Shown here: positions 16,853-28,000 of the stretch, piece by piece | How positions within the stretch are numbered: position 1 is the stretch's first letter | How the letters are laid out: every line of letters begins with the position of its first letter | Source: Saprospiraceae bacterium | Lineage (GTDB): Bacteria; Bacteroidota; Bacteroidia; Chitinophagales; Saprospiraceae | Reading direction: 5' to 3' | Assembly (NCBI GenBank): GCA_013001975.1 | Contig: JABDKX010000130.1 | Coordinates: 1 to 48,797 of the forward strand | Length of the DNA stretch: 48,797 bases | The notes under the pieces: model-generated | The model's database searches: none | Seen by the model: only the letters and a program-made list of their open reading frames with translations | What the model was told of the DNA's origin: nothing | Position numbers and translations under genes: made by a program

Positions 16853-19800
16853 TTATTTTATTGCTACCATTTTAACTGTAGCGATGTTATTGTCGGTTTT
16901 TAGCGTCATGTAAAAAATTCCAGAGTTATTCAAATCTTCTGATCTAACGGTAATAGTGTTTAATCCTTTGAGATATGTTTGAGTAAATTGTTTTACCAAT
17001 TTTCCTTGTACATCTGTTACGGAAATACTTACTTTCTCATCTTTTTCTAGATTAAATGACACTGTCGTCAAATCCGTAAATGGATTAGGTGAGTTCTGGA
17101 ATAACTCAAATTTGTTATCGCTTACTTTAGATCCAAAGTCTAATTTAGGTTGCTTAATTTCACCATTTACTTGATATAATTCTGATGCAATCAATTCAGA
17201 GCTTATATTAATGGCTTCACTTAAAGATCCGCTTGTCTTAGCTACTGCATTTATAACAAATACGTCACCATCAACTGGAGTTCCAGTTTGACTATGATAA
17301 CTAACAACAACATTATTTCCTTTGACTTTATAGTTTGCATTTGTAAACGAGCCGTCAGTTCCTTCGAGTGATTCGATATCTATTAAACTAGAATTATAGT
17401 CCAAGGTAAACTGGAATCCATTTGAGAACGTCTCATCAAAATTTACAGGTACTTGAATCAATTCCCCAGCTTCGAAGTTTTGATCTTCAATCTTAATTAA
17501 GCTAATGCTTCTTGATCTTTGGTCAATTACTCCGCTCGTATAAGATGTCGTTGCCGAACTATTTACATCCCCAATTTTTACAGCAATAAAATCTATATTC
17601 ATATCTGATTCTAACTTATTGATGTAATAATCCTCAGTAAAGTTTTCATCAAGTGGATTTTGAGGATCAACAAACTTATATGCATTGTCCACATATCTCC
17701 AAGAGTCGTTATTAGGCAATTCATCATAAATACCTAAGATCAATTTTCTCAATTCTAATAAATCGATTGTACTTAAATTGTTATCCTTATTGACATCTGC
17801 TGCAATAATTTTATAAGGGCTATCCAATTTATCAAGACCTAAAATGTGTCTTTGTATTTGAACTAAATCCAAGGTTGTTACCCCATTGAGAGGATTTAGA
17901 TTATTGCTAGGATTTATAATGTACTCACCTCCCATTGGCATTTCAGGGAAAGCATATTCACCAAATTCATTTGTCATTTCTGACAATGGACTGCCATCTA
18001 AGTTAACGTTTACTTCACCAACACTTTCTAATGTTTCAGTGAATATAGACCCTCCTACATCAACAGTCTCTTCCATTTGACCTTGGCAAGCGAAGTTATT
18101 ATCCTGGACATTTACTAAAGAAGTACAAAATGATTGAACAAGTGTACCATTGTATCCTACAACTGATGCCCATATCTCAACTAAAGTATCGCCTCTTGAC
18201 GTACAGTCAAATTGTATAAATCTATCAGATGTATCTGGCGAGAATGAAAGGAAAACATCATAACCACATGGGTGTGAGCTTCCTGCATTAAAGTCAGATG
18301 CCCATAATTCAACCATTCCAAAGTCAGGCTCACCATCTCCATTAAAATCCATCGGCATTAAATCAACAGCAATTCCGCTCAAGCAGTATGCTGTTGGTGC
18401 TTTACAATTATAAATAGTGAATACTTGATCTTTAGATGTTGCATTACCACATCTGTCAAAATATGTCCATCTTACAACATGGGTTCCAATTGGGAAGTCA
18501 CCACTAAAACCTGTTTTATTACCATCTCCAGAATATTCCTGATATGGTGTTGAATAAGATTTAGGACCGACACCTAATTCTCCAGTATATATTGAGTACC
18601 TCCATCTTAAATCCAATGAGTCAGTACAATCATCTGATCCTGATGACGATAATTCAATATAACCAAAAGCACAATCATTATCATATGTACAGACTTCAAC
18701 AGAATCACCTGCTGAAACTGTAGGCTTTATATCATTTGTAACTTTAATAGTTTGAACACAAGAAGCAATAGGTAAAGAAGATTGACACCAATCTATAATT
18801 TCCCATGTTCTTAGTACTTTAAAACAAGCGTCTCCATTTGTACTATTGAAAGTGAAAATTTCATCGTGACTATTTGTACCTAATAATCCACATCTTTCCG
18901 TCATAAATTGAGGCTCACCTAATTGTTCCGGTGTTAAATCAGCCATAATCATACAACCAACAAGAACAGAATCTCGAGGGCAAACAATATCATTAGTCCC
19001 AGTAAAAGGATCTGGATTTTCGAAGGTTATAATTTGCTTACAAGTTGAAGATCTTCCACCTTCATCTGTTGCTGTAAACACTCTGGTAAACGTACCAAGA
19101 TTACAACTTGTCAATTCATTTATACCATCCTCTTCAACATCAGCACCACAATCATCCAACAATGTAGGATATCCAAACTGAGGTGTTAAGTTACTTGGAT
19201 TGAATGCAGCATCACAATCAACTGTTGTATTTGGCGGACATATTAAACTTGGGGCAACTTTATCTTGTACGTCAATATTAACCATACAATCATTGTAGTT
19301 GCCAAAAATATCAATCACTCTAAAAACTACCATTTGATCAGTACCTACATCAGAACAGCAGAAATTAACTTTCGTGCTGAATCCACAGATATCTTTTATC
19401 TCTAAAATATACGGCACCTCTTCTAAACAAGGGGCATCATACCAATAATTGTCTGAAGACATTAAAACACAATCGCCTGCACATTCACCACTTAATACTT
19501 CAAATGCAACGTCTGCATTATCATAATGAGATGAGCAATCTCCATTTCCATAATCACCTAATATAATATCAGAAGCAAAAGCATTATCTTCAATTGCAAT
19601 TCTAAAATAATTAGTCCCACAAGCTGCATTAGCTGGAATGCTGAATCTGAAAGATCCTGATTGTGTAATATCTAAAAATGGCTCAATTGTATTAGTTGTA
19701 TTAACACCAGTATATCTTTCCGTGTAAATACTCTCCCATTTATAACCATTGTAGTATAATAACTTCATGTTAATACCATCATCAACAGTAAAACTACCTG

Positions 19801-21778
19801 TACGAGGTGCTAACCAATTCCATGAAATATCAACTATTGATGGTGCAGGACCTTGTGATACTGTCAAATTAGAGACCATATCATCAACGTTATTTACAAA
19901 TGCCCCATCACTAACTAGTACAGAATTTCCAACTGTAGAATGTACAGTTAAGTCAACTCTAGTTTCACTTGATGCCGGTCTTCCTGGTGTCCAATTCTCA
20001 TAAGTCAGTGGATCATGATTGTCCCATAAGAATGAATTACCAAATCTCTTCATTCCAATCCAAAATCTATCTCCATAATTCTGTCTAACTTTTGAAACCA
20101 ACCAATCTTCTTCTACTTGATTTTCAAATATAGCCAATGAACCACCATAAGCCTCAGCTCTTTTCTTTGCAATATTCGCTGATGAATTATAGGTAGATAT
20201 ATAATAATAACTACCATTATTTTCTCCAACATAATTCAACCCACAAAATTCAGGAACTTTACAATCACAATTATCTTGATCTGGCGTCATTCTTCTTACT
20301 AACATACAATGTGTCTTACAATCATCATAAGAACCATCATCAAATGTATGCGCCTTCACTACTGCCTCTCCACCAGTTGTTAAACTGACTGCAGTATATT
20401 GATCACATATTGCTACAGGTGGTGTATTGTCAACTATTTCAACTTGAACAATACAAGTTGAACTATTATAACATTCGTCATAGACAGCATATTCTACTGA
20501 ATTTACTCCCATAGGAAGGACTATTGGTGAAAATCCGTCATAATTACCTTCGAAACCACCTTCATAATTAACATCAAATCTTAAATTAGTTGAGCAATTA
20601 TCGCTTGCTTCAGGTAATGGGATACCTACACTAGAACCACATGTTACACTACCATAACTGGTAGATGTAGCGCCCATTATTGTATTAGTTGTAATCTGCA
20701 ATGGTTCGGGACAACTTATTTCTGGTGGGGTAAAATCCAAGATCTCAAGTATTTGAGGATCAGGGCAAGTATACATCTGTTCACCATCGCAATGCCATTC
20801 TCTTAAAGTCCAAGTTCTCATTATTTTTCTTGAACATCCTACTTTAGGAAGTTCAACATCTGTATATAACATCGTAGCGTTACAATAAACATCTGGAAAT
20901 GGATAAAGACTCACTTCTTCTAATTCACCATTGATAATTGTGGTTATAGTTGGTGATCCAACTTCTTCCGGATCTGGATAACCATTATTATTATCATCCC
21001 ATCTTAAGTCCACATCAAAAACACCATCACCATCAGTATCAGTGTCCAATACAGTAAATAATTCAGATTTATCACATAACTGATTATTGCTCCATGTACC
21101 ATCACATGATAATGCATTATTGTTATCCTTACTATAACTAGGAGGACAAGACACATCATCAAAATCTATTCTTAACAACTGATAAATAATTGTACAGTTT
21201 GGTGCCCTGTTTCCTTTAGAATCAACTGCTGAGTATGTTCGAGTTATCGTTTTTATGTAGTCAGGATCACAAATAGGATCAATAGATTCAGATACCAAAA
21301 TAGGCTCTGCAAATCCTTCGCATGCATCCATGTAAACTGGACCATCTAAAATACTAAAATCACTACACTTAATATCTACAGGATCAGTTGGACATTCTTC
21401 AAGTAATGGACCTAGTTTATCTTCTAAAATTATATTACCCCAACAAGAATTACCACTATTTAAGTCTGTAACTTTCGCATAGAGATCTTGTCCTATATAT
21501 GAAGGATCAACAATAGGATTTGGAATTTGTCCATACTGATTTGAAACTGTAACCTCAAAATTACCTGCAGAACAAGAGGTAACTTGATCGTTAAGTATCA
21601 TTTCTGCAGTGATATCTGCTTCACAATTAACGTCAATAGATACTTGGGTTGATCCATTACACGCTAATGAACAAGGAGGGTCTTGGCTGTAGATATCATT
21701 AACCACGAAAGTCAATGTCAACAACACACATACACAACTTCTTAACCATCCTACGACAGTTGAATAAAAATACTTCAT
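16853..21778 (-). CDS. Dockerin giant 2: secreted modular protein with an interrupted C-type lectin domain, dockerin, cohesin-like and T9SS type A domains
   Basis: 1641 residues. Signal peptide 1-31 (ends DIYSQ). The opening module LACNGSTQVSIDVNCEADIT ... SCWGNIILEDK is shared with the other giants. HYR/Ig-like modules follow. At 511-794 lies a C-type lectin-like domain: YYYISTYNSSANIAKKRAEA, GGSLAIFENQVEEDWLV, FWIGMKRFGNSFLWDN and YENWTPGRPA, then about 160 extra residues, then the lectin ending DCVLMSSDNYWYDAPC. The guest segment (about 603-763) is beta-rich in appearance. Near the C terminus: a carboxypeptidase-regulatory-like segment (1241-1290), dockerin (1290-1360: NPLNGVTTLDLVQIQRHILG and DVNKDNNLSTIDLLELRKLI), a KIGDVN loop (1401), a cohesin-like domain (1425-1545) and a T9SS type A domain (1556-1641, NSPNPF). 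No enzyme domain is seen. A carbohydrate- or protein-binding surface protein is inferred. Confidence 0.92.
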   Translation of the reverse strand: MKYFYSTVVGWLRSCVCVLLTLTFVVNDIYSQDPPCSLACNGSTQVSIDVNCEADITAEMILNDQVTSCSAGNFEVTVSNQYGQIPNPIVDPSYIGQDLYAKVTDLNSGNSCWGNIILEDKLGPLLEECPTDPVDIKCSDFSILDGPVYMDACEGFAEPILVSESIDPICDPDYIKTITRTYSAVDSKGNRAPNCTIIYQLLRIDFDDVSCPPSYSKDNNNALSCDGTWSNNQLCDKSELFTVLDTDTDGDGVFDVDLRWDDNNNGYPDPEEVGSPTITTIINGELEEVSLYPFPDVYCNATMLYTDVELPKVGCSRKIMRTWTLREWHCDGEQMYTCPDPQILEILDFTPPEISCPEPLQITTNTIMGATSTSYGSVTCGSSVGIPLPEASDNCSTNLRFDVNYEGGFEGNYDGFSPIVLPMGVNSVEYAVYDECYNSSTCIVQVEIVDNTPPVAICDQYTAVSLTTGGEAVVKAHTFDDGSYDDCKTHCMLVRRMTPDQDNCDCKVPEFCGLNYVGENNGSYYYISTYNSSANIAKKRAEAYGGSLAIFENQVEEDWLVSKVRQNYGDRFWIGMKRFGNSFLWDNHDPLTYENWTPGRPASSETRVDLTVHSTVGNSVLVSDGAFVNNVDDMVSNLTVSQGPAPSIVDISWNWLAPRTGSFTVDDGINMKLLYYNGYKWESIYTERYTGVNTTNTIEPFLDITQSGSFRFSIPANAACGTNYFRIAIEDNAFASDIILGDYGNGDCSSHYDNADVAFEVLSGECAGDCVLMSSDNYWYDAPCLEEVPYILEIKDICGFSTKVNFCCSDVGTDQMVVFRVIDIFGNYNDCMVNIDVQDKVAPSLICPPNTTVDCDAAFNPSNLTPQFGYPTLLDDCGADVEEDGINELTSCNLGTFTRVFTATDEGGRSSTCKQIITFENPDPFTGTNDIVCPRDSVLVGCMIMADLTPEQLGEPQFMTERCGLLGTNSHDEIFTFNSTNGDACFKVLRTWEIIDWCQSSLPIASCVQTIKVTNDIKPTVSAGDSVEVCTYDNDCAFGYIELSSSGSDDCTDSLDLRWRYSIYTGELGVGPKSYSTPYQEYSGDGNKTGFSGDFPIGTHVVRWTYFDRCGNATSKDQVFTIYNCKAPTAYCLSGIAVDLMPMDFNGDGEPDFGMVELWASDFNAGSSHPCGYDVFLSFSPDTSDRFIQFDCTSRGDTLVEIWASVVGYNGTLVQSFCTSLVNVQDNNFACQGQMEETVDVGGSIFTETLESVGEVNVNLDGSPLSEMTNEFGEYAFPEMPMGGEYIINPSNNLNPLNGVTTLDLVQIQRHILGLDKLDSPYKIIAADVNKDNNLSTIDLLELRKLILGIYDELPNNDSWRYVDNAYKFVDPQNPLDENFTEDYYINKLESDMNIDFIAVKIGDVNSSATTSYTSGVIDQRSRSISLIKIEDQNFEAGELIQVPVNFDETFSNGFQFTLDYNSSLIDIESLEGTDGSFTNANYKVKGNNVVVSYHSQTGTPVDGDVFVINAVAKTSGSLSEAINISSELIASELYQVNGEIKQPKLDFGSKVSDNKFELFQNSPNPFTDLTTVSFNLEKDEKVSISVTDVQGKLVKQFTQTYLKGLNTITVRSEDLNNSGIFYMTLKTDNNIATVKMVAIK

Positions 21779-22031
21779 GAGATCCTTTTTAAATTTTTAC
21801 TGTTTGGGAATTCTTCAAGCTCCCGCTAATAAAAAATAGTTTACTTATTTCTTACGGATCTATTAAGTACTCAGGGGTGGGTAGTTAAATACACAAGTGC
21901 ACTTCACAACACTTTATATACTAACTGAATACAAATGTAAAATATATTTAATATGTTATAGTACCACATGAACGGTAATTAATATATATAAATTTTAAAA
22001 TCTATAATTAGGAAAGATATAGTATGGGCAA
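21779..22031. other. Upstream region of dockerin giant 2
   Basis: The space between giants 2 and 3 is 317 bases long, and its distal part holds the giant 3 terminator. No coding frame is seen. It contains one TAnnTTTG box, listed separately. Confidence 0.5.
21932..21939 (-). promoter_or_regulatory. Candidate -7 box TACATTTG for dockerin giant 2
   Basis: Matches TAnnTTTG on the minus strand and is identical, with one flanking base on each side (TTACATTTGT), to the box before giant 1. It would give a 5' leader of roughly 150 bases. No clear -33 TTTG is seen. Confidence 0.3.
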
Positions 22032-22067
22032 TAAAAAAAGCCCCCCTTCAAATAAATGAAGAGAGGC
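22032..22067 (-). terminator. Rho-independent terminator of dockerin giant 3
   Basis: On the minus strand GCCTCTCTTC pairs with GAAGGGGGGC along all 10 positions (two G-U pairs), loop ATTTATTT, followed by a run of seven T. Plus-strand positions are 22040-22049 and 22058-22067. Confidence 0.85.
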
Positions 22068-22068
22068 C

Positions 22069-22079
22069 ATCCCAAAAAC
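22069..22079 (-). repeat. Conserved 3'-UTR motif ATCCCAAAAAC shared by giants 2 and 3
   Basis: The same 11 bases (plus-strand reading) occur at 16829-16839. In both genes the motif lies between the stop codon (14-17 bases away) and the terminator hairpin. It is either a relic of duplication of the 3' end or a conserved element. Confidence 0.5.
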
Positions 22080-22095
22080 CGATTTTATTCTAGTA

Positions 22096-25000
22096 CTATT
22101 CGATTATAATCATCTTCTTAGTAGCTGTGAAATCACCACTATCTAACTGATAGTAATAAACTCCTGCAGCACCTAAATCGGATTTACTCAATTCAATTTC
22201 GTTATATCCTTTAGCGTAGTTACCAGAGATAGTCTTAACAACTTTTCCAGTTACATCAAGGATAGATAATTTAGCATCTGCAGCTTGAGGCATGTTAAAT
22301 CCAATTGCTGTATTAGCAGTGAATGGATTTGGCTCATTCTGATATAGAGCGAACTCAACATCAGCAGCAGCAGAATTATTAAGAGCTATATTAACAATGT
22401 CAAGGTTAGTACCTACATAAGCTTCAGCTTGTGTAACTGCACTACTTACATTGATGATATCAGATAACTTACCTGAAGTATTAGACTTAAATGTCATAGT
22501 GAATAAATCACCTGTAGCATTTAATGCAGTCTCACTGTTCCATGAAGTAGTAACAGCGTTACCTACTCTACCGAAGTTTTCTTCAGTAACATTTACTGCA
22601 CCTGATTGTACACTTATTAACTCAAGACTTTGAGCTTCTAATGTAAACTGGTAACCAAATATGTTATTAAAGTTATCACCTGTAATTGTCAAGTCAACTG
22701 TTTGACCAGCTTCAACTTGAACGTCTTCAAAGTTAATATTGATAGTAGCAGAAGATCTGCTTTCTGTTGAACCAGAGTTAATGTTAGCAACAACACTTTG
22801 GTTAACATCACCAATCTTGATACCGATGAAATCAGAATCCATCATATCTGCAGATAAGTTGTAAATATCAATACTTTCTTTAAAGTTCCACGGGTTATTA
22901 ATATCAATAGTTGTAGCAGCGTCAGCGAATCTCCAACTTGAATTGTTAGGTAACTCATCATAGATTCCTAAGATTAGTTTTCTTAATTCAATAAGGTCAA
23001 TTGCAGTAACTGCACCATCATTATTAACATCAGCAGCGATTACTTTGTAAGGACTATCTAGAGAAGCCAATCCTAAGATATGTCTTTGGATTAGAACTAA
23101 ATCTAAAGTAGATACACCATTTAAGTAATCTTCATCTTTATCAGCAGTTAATTGATAATCCATAGCTTTCAAGTTATCATAAAATGCATACTCTCCAGCG
23201 TTAGTCATATCTTTTAATTCCTGCTCGTTAATCATTTCCATGTTAGAAACTTCAACGTTCTCAACTACTTCACCGAATTCTGTAGCTACAGTACCAGCTA
23301 TGATACTTCCAGTACCACCACCTGTACATCCGTCAGGATTGTTATCAACAAGTCTTAAGTTAACAACACACCAGTCGTAATTACCACATAAATCCCATAC
23401 ATAAACTCCAACTTCGATAGTAGCATCACTTGATCCTTGAAGATCATCACAAGTAAATCTTCTAGAAGAACATCTAAGTGCAGGATCATAGTTAGGATCT
23501 AATTCAGGAGCTACATCACTAAATGTAAATCTCAAGTCTTCGTAAGCTACACAGTTATCAAATGAACCAGCGTCAAAATCACAAGCCCATAATTCAACCA
23601 TTGATTCTTCTGGACCAGCGCCATCAGGATCAGCCATTAAAGCAGTACTTAAGTTAATACAATATGGCGTAGGAGCCTTCTTGTCTTGAACTGTAAAGTA
23701 ACTAGTTGTAGATGAAACGTTTCCACATCCATCATATACTTTCCATACAACTCTGTGTGTAGTTTCACCACAATCAGCAGGAATTGCATCAGGAATATTA
23801 ATAGTGTATTCGAATCCAGGAGCTGTAGCGAAGTCACCTTCGTTATTATCAACTCCACCTCTATTACCAACTCTTACATCAGGAATAGGGTAACCGTATA
23901 CAGCTAAGTTATCAGTTAAGTTATCTTCTGACCATAATGGATCAGTTGAAGTATTTCTGTCTTCAGCAACAAATGATGACCATTCTCTATCAAATACCCA
24001 ATCATTATTGATATCAACATATACATTCCACTTCAACCACTCAGAAGGACAAGCATTTTCTATGACGTTACCATCAGCGTCAACATTTGTATCAAAAGCA
24101 GTAGCAGACATTGTAATTCCTGTACCTACACAAGCTCTTTCATCAATTGTAGTTCCAGAACCACCTGAACCAGGTACAGCAGGGAACATATCATCACCAG
24201 ATTCAACAACTGGAGCATAAGTATCAATTAATTTACCAATTACAGTCCAAGTCCAAATTCCAGCAGGAGCAGTAGAAGCAGCACATGTCACTGTTTCGGA
24301 ACTACCCTGTCCTCCATTTGCCCAGTTAAAGTACATATCTAAAACATAAGGATTAGTTTGACCAGTTAAGTTATAGGTAAAGGTTCCTGAACCATTTGGA
24401 AATGAGATTGGATTACCAGGTCCACCAAGAAAACCAACTAAACCTACTGGATTGTCTACGACGGTAACTGTAACATCAACATCTCCATTCGATTGAACAG
24501 TAATAGTATAATCCATTCCATTGGCAAGGTTATCAATGTCCACATTACCGGAACATGACCCTGCACCTGCATTTACAACTGCATTAGGCTCATATTGACA
24601 CCAGTCAATTACTGTATAAGTATTGATGATTTTTCTACAAGCGTCACCTTCGAAGAAGAAAGTATCACTATCTAAAGACCATCCTACTAAGCTACAAGTT
24701 GCATCAACCCATACAGGCTCATCACAAAGACCATCTACACAACTTAATCTTACTTCAGCATACTCAGGAATATCATCATCATTGTTATCTACTTGTGTAA
24801 TGTCTGATCCACTTACTTCCATAAGTCCACAGTCATCACCATCATTATCAGCTAATCTGATAAACTCATCTTCAGAATAAGGCCAGTCAATAGACACACT
24901 TCCGTCAAATCGTTGTAATGATAATGGCTGCTCAACAATAATTAATTGTCTGCACTTAATATCAGTTCCATCAATTGACCACCATCTTGTGATTGGTCCA

Positions 25001-28000
25001 TAGTGACATGCTTTGTTGAATAAATCTTCATCTACTTCACTCCACCAAGGAGCAACATAATTAGCAATTACACCATCTCTGTTAACATCTGTACACATTC
25101 CAACCTCATTAATAGTCATACCATTAGGGTTAGTAACTGTGAATTTAGAAATCTCACCATCTTGGTTTATATCAAGACCACAAAGATCTTCGTATACAAC
25201 ATCAAGATTTCCACAAGTAGAAGAAGCATAAGCAGCTCCACCAGTTAATGCAAGATTCTTTTCATCCATATCACAAGTGATCTTAGTTAGAGGAGGACAT
25301 GTTATAGAAGGAGCTAATTTAGCTTCTACTCTTACTGTAGCCCATGTGATTCCAAATAAATCACCAACTGTACCAGGAACACCATCCATGTTTGCATCAT
25401 CCCAAACACCTAATTCAACATCGATTAATACATAATCGTTGATACCATCACCATCTGTATCCTCACCTTCTCCATCAAGAAGATCTTGACAACAGAACTT
25501 AACATATCTACCTTCATCTGTATCATCTCTATCGTGACCGTTAGGCTGAGAAGAGTTAGGTAAGTTATTGAAGTTGAAGAAAGAAGCATTGTTATTGTGA
25601 TCATCGCCTAAGCTACCACAGTATCCAACGTTATCTTCAGGATCATCTTCAGCATCAGTTCTTCTAATTGCTATTCTTACTGGACCACAATCACCATCAT
25701 GTGAACCGTTATCTACACTTTCTACATATAATTTAGCAGAACCACCACTTGGGTCAGTTGGAGAACTTGTCAAACTGATTACAATGTTTTGCTTAGCGAT
25801 AGCAACAGGAGCTGCACCATCAACAACAGTAACTTGTAATTCAATGTAAGACACATTACCACAACAATCACTTAATTCATAAGTATAAGTATAAGCACCC
25901 ATTGCCTTAGGTAAACCTTCAACAATCCAAATTGGGTATCCATTTTCATCTAATACTGGATTATCATCACTATCCAACATTACTCTTGGACCAGCTTCTA
26001 ATTCAGCAACTGTACCTGGCTTACCATAGATTCTGTATGTAACTTCTGAAGAACAGTTATCAGATAAATGATCTGGAACTGGGAATCTGAAGCTAGCAGC
26101 ACAACCCCAAGGGTTAGCACTAACAGTCATTGGAGCTAGAGGTGAAGCACTAGGACCTTCATTATCTTTAGCGTGTATAACTTGTACAGCATTTTCAGTT
26201 GCACCAGTACACCAATCTAAAGCAGTCCATGTTCTAATTACTTTGCTGTTTCCATCACAATCATTACCAGGACCGCCACAAGCAGCTAAGAACTGATCAG
26301 AGTAAGTAAAGAATACATTACAAGAGTTATTTAAGAAAGAAGTTTGAACACCTTTATCATTGAAACAAAGAGGGTAAGCCCATCTAACACCAGCAGCGTT
26401 AGCAAAACATTCCCAATCAGCAACAAAACCAGCATCGTAGTTATGACCATCATTAGGATCACAAGTTGGTAGAGGACAAGGATTTGCCGCTTCCCATTGT
26501 GCTCTAAAGTAAGCATATATAGCATCTGGAGTTGTTTCAGCGCCACAAGTCATTGTAACGATATTTGCAGGCCAGAACCACTCAGTTCCAACAGCATCAA
26601 CACCAATTCTTTCTCTAGTTATTGTTTGTACTTGCGAAGAAGTATTACCAGCAGCATCTGTAGCTACCCATGTTCTAAGAACAATACCTCCATCACAATC
26701 ATCACCAATTGATTCTTCTTGAGCAACTGAAAGATCTACTATATTACAAGCAGAACCATTAGCAGCTAAATATTGATCAGCGGTAACATTGTTTCCACAC
26801 TGAATAGCACCATCATTAAATATAATAGATACAGCGTTGAAAACACCTTGATCACCACCTACAGTATCGTCCCATCTGATTGACCATGTACCTGAGATAG
26901 GCTCACCATCAAAAGCAGATAAAGGATTAAGAGGCACAACAGCCGCTCCTGTACCTGGAGTTATTAAAGCACAACTAAATGGCGCACCTTCATCATCGTA
27001 AACAACGTTCTGATCATCCATAAGGTTACAAACATTGTCTTGAACCATTACAGATGTACCAGCAGGTGAAATTACTGTTAACTCTATATCTCCAATCCAA
27101 GTGTGCGTAATATCAAACGCAACATTTACATCAGAAATAAGGCAATCTTCACCATCGACTACAAACTCTAAAGTCTGCGCAGGTTCAGCAGAAGTAATTT
27201 CTTCTCCAGCCATTTCTGGAATAGCTATTACACCAGAGATATCTGTAGCAACTTCAATAAAATCAGGAATATCTTCCTTACAAGTAACTGTTAAGTCTTC
27301 AACTGCAAATTCAGGTGGTAATTTATCTTCAACTACCATCTCACCCCAACAATTGTTATCTCTGATAACATCATTAACAGTAACTGTATATGTACCTGGC
27401 TCTAATGCTAAAGTAGCACCATTTTGATCACCAGTGTAACCTTCAATATAAACTTCATATCCGTTGAAGTAACATCCGTAAGGACCTCCTTCTAAGAACA
27501 TGTCAGCAGAAATAAATGCTTCACAATCTTCATTTAAAGAAACATTCACTAAATCGTTACAAGCTAAAGAAGTAACAACTTGATCAGAAGGGAACTCATT
27601 AATAGTTACACACCAATCACAAGAAGCAGTGTTACCAGCAAAGTCGATTGCACTGAATTCAAAACAGTGAACGCCAATAGGTAAAGCTTCTCCTGAAGCG
27701 AATTCATTTAATCCTGGCATCATTGGAGGCTCTGGAGCTACAACTTCACCAGTGAATGAGAAGAATGCATCAATTGCATTAAATCCAAAATCAGCAAAGT
27801 ATCCACTTCCACATTGTACAGAACACAAGTATGTGTTAGTTCCATCAGAAGTAATACCATTACACATTGGACCATTCCAAGAAACTGCACCACCTGTTGT
27901 TACAACTTCCATGTATAAACCTGGAGCAGCGTCAGTAACTAAGTATGGATCACCTGATGGTGTAAATACTGGAATACAAGCTTCTTCTCCTGGGTTTGTT

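Noticed and set aside
19487-19972. Insertion of a mobile element into the lectin domain
   Set aside because: The frame is intact, there are no terminal inverted repeats or target duplications that I can see, and the product looks like a folded exported domain.
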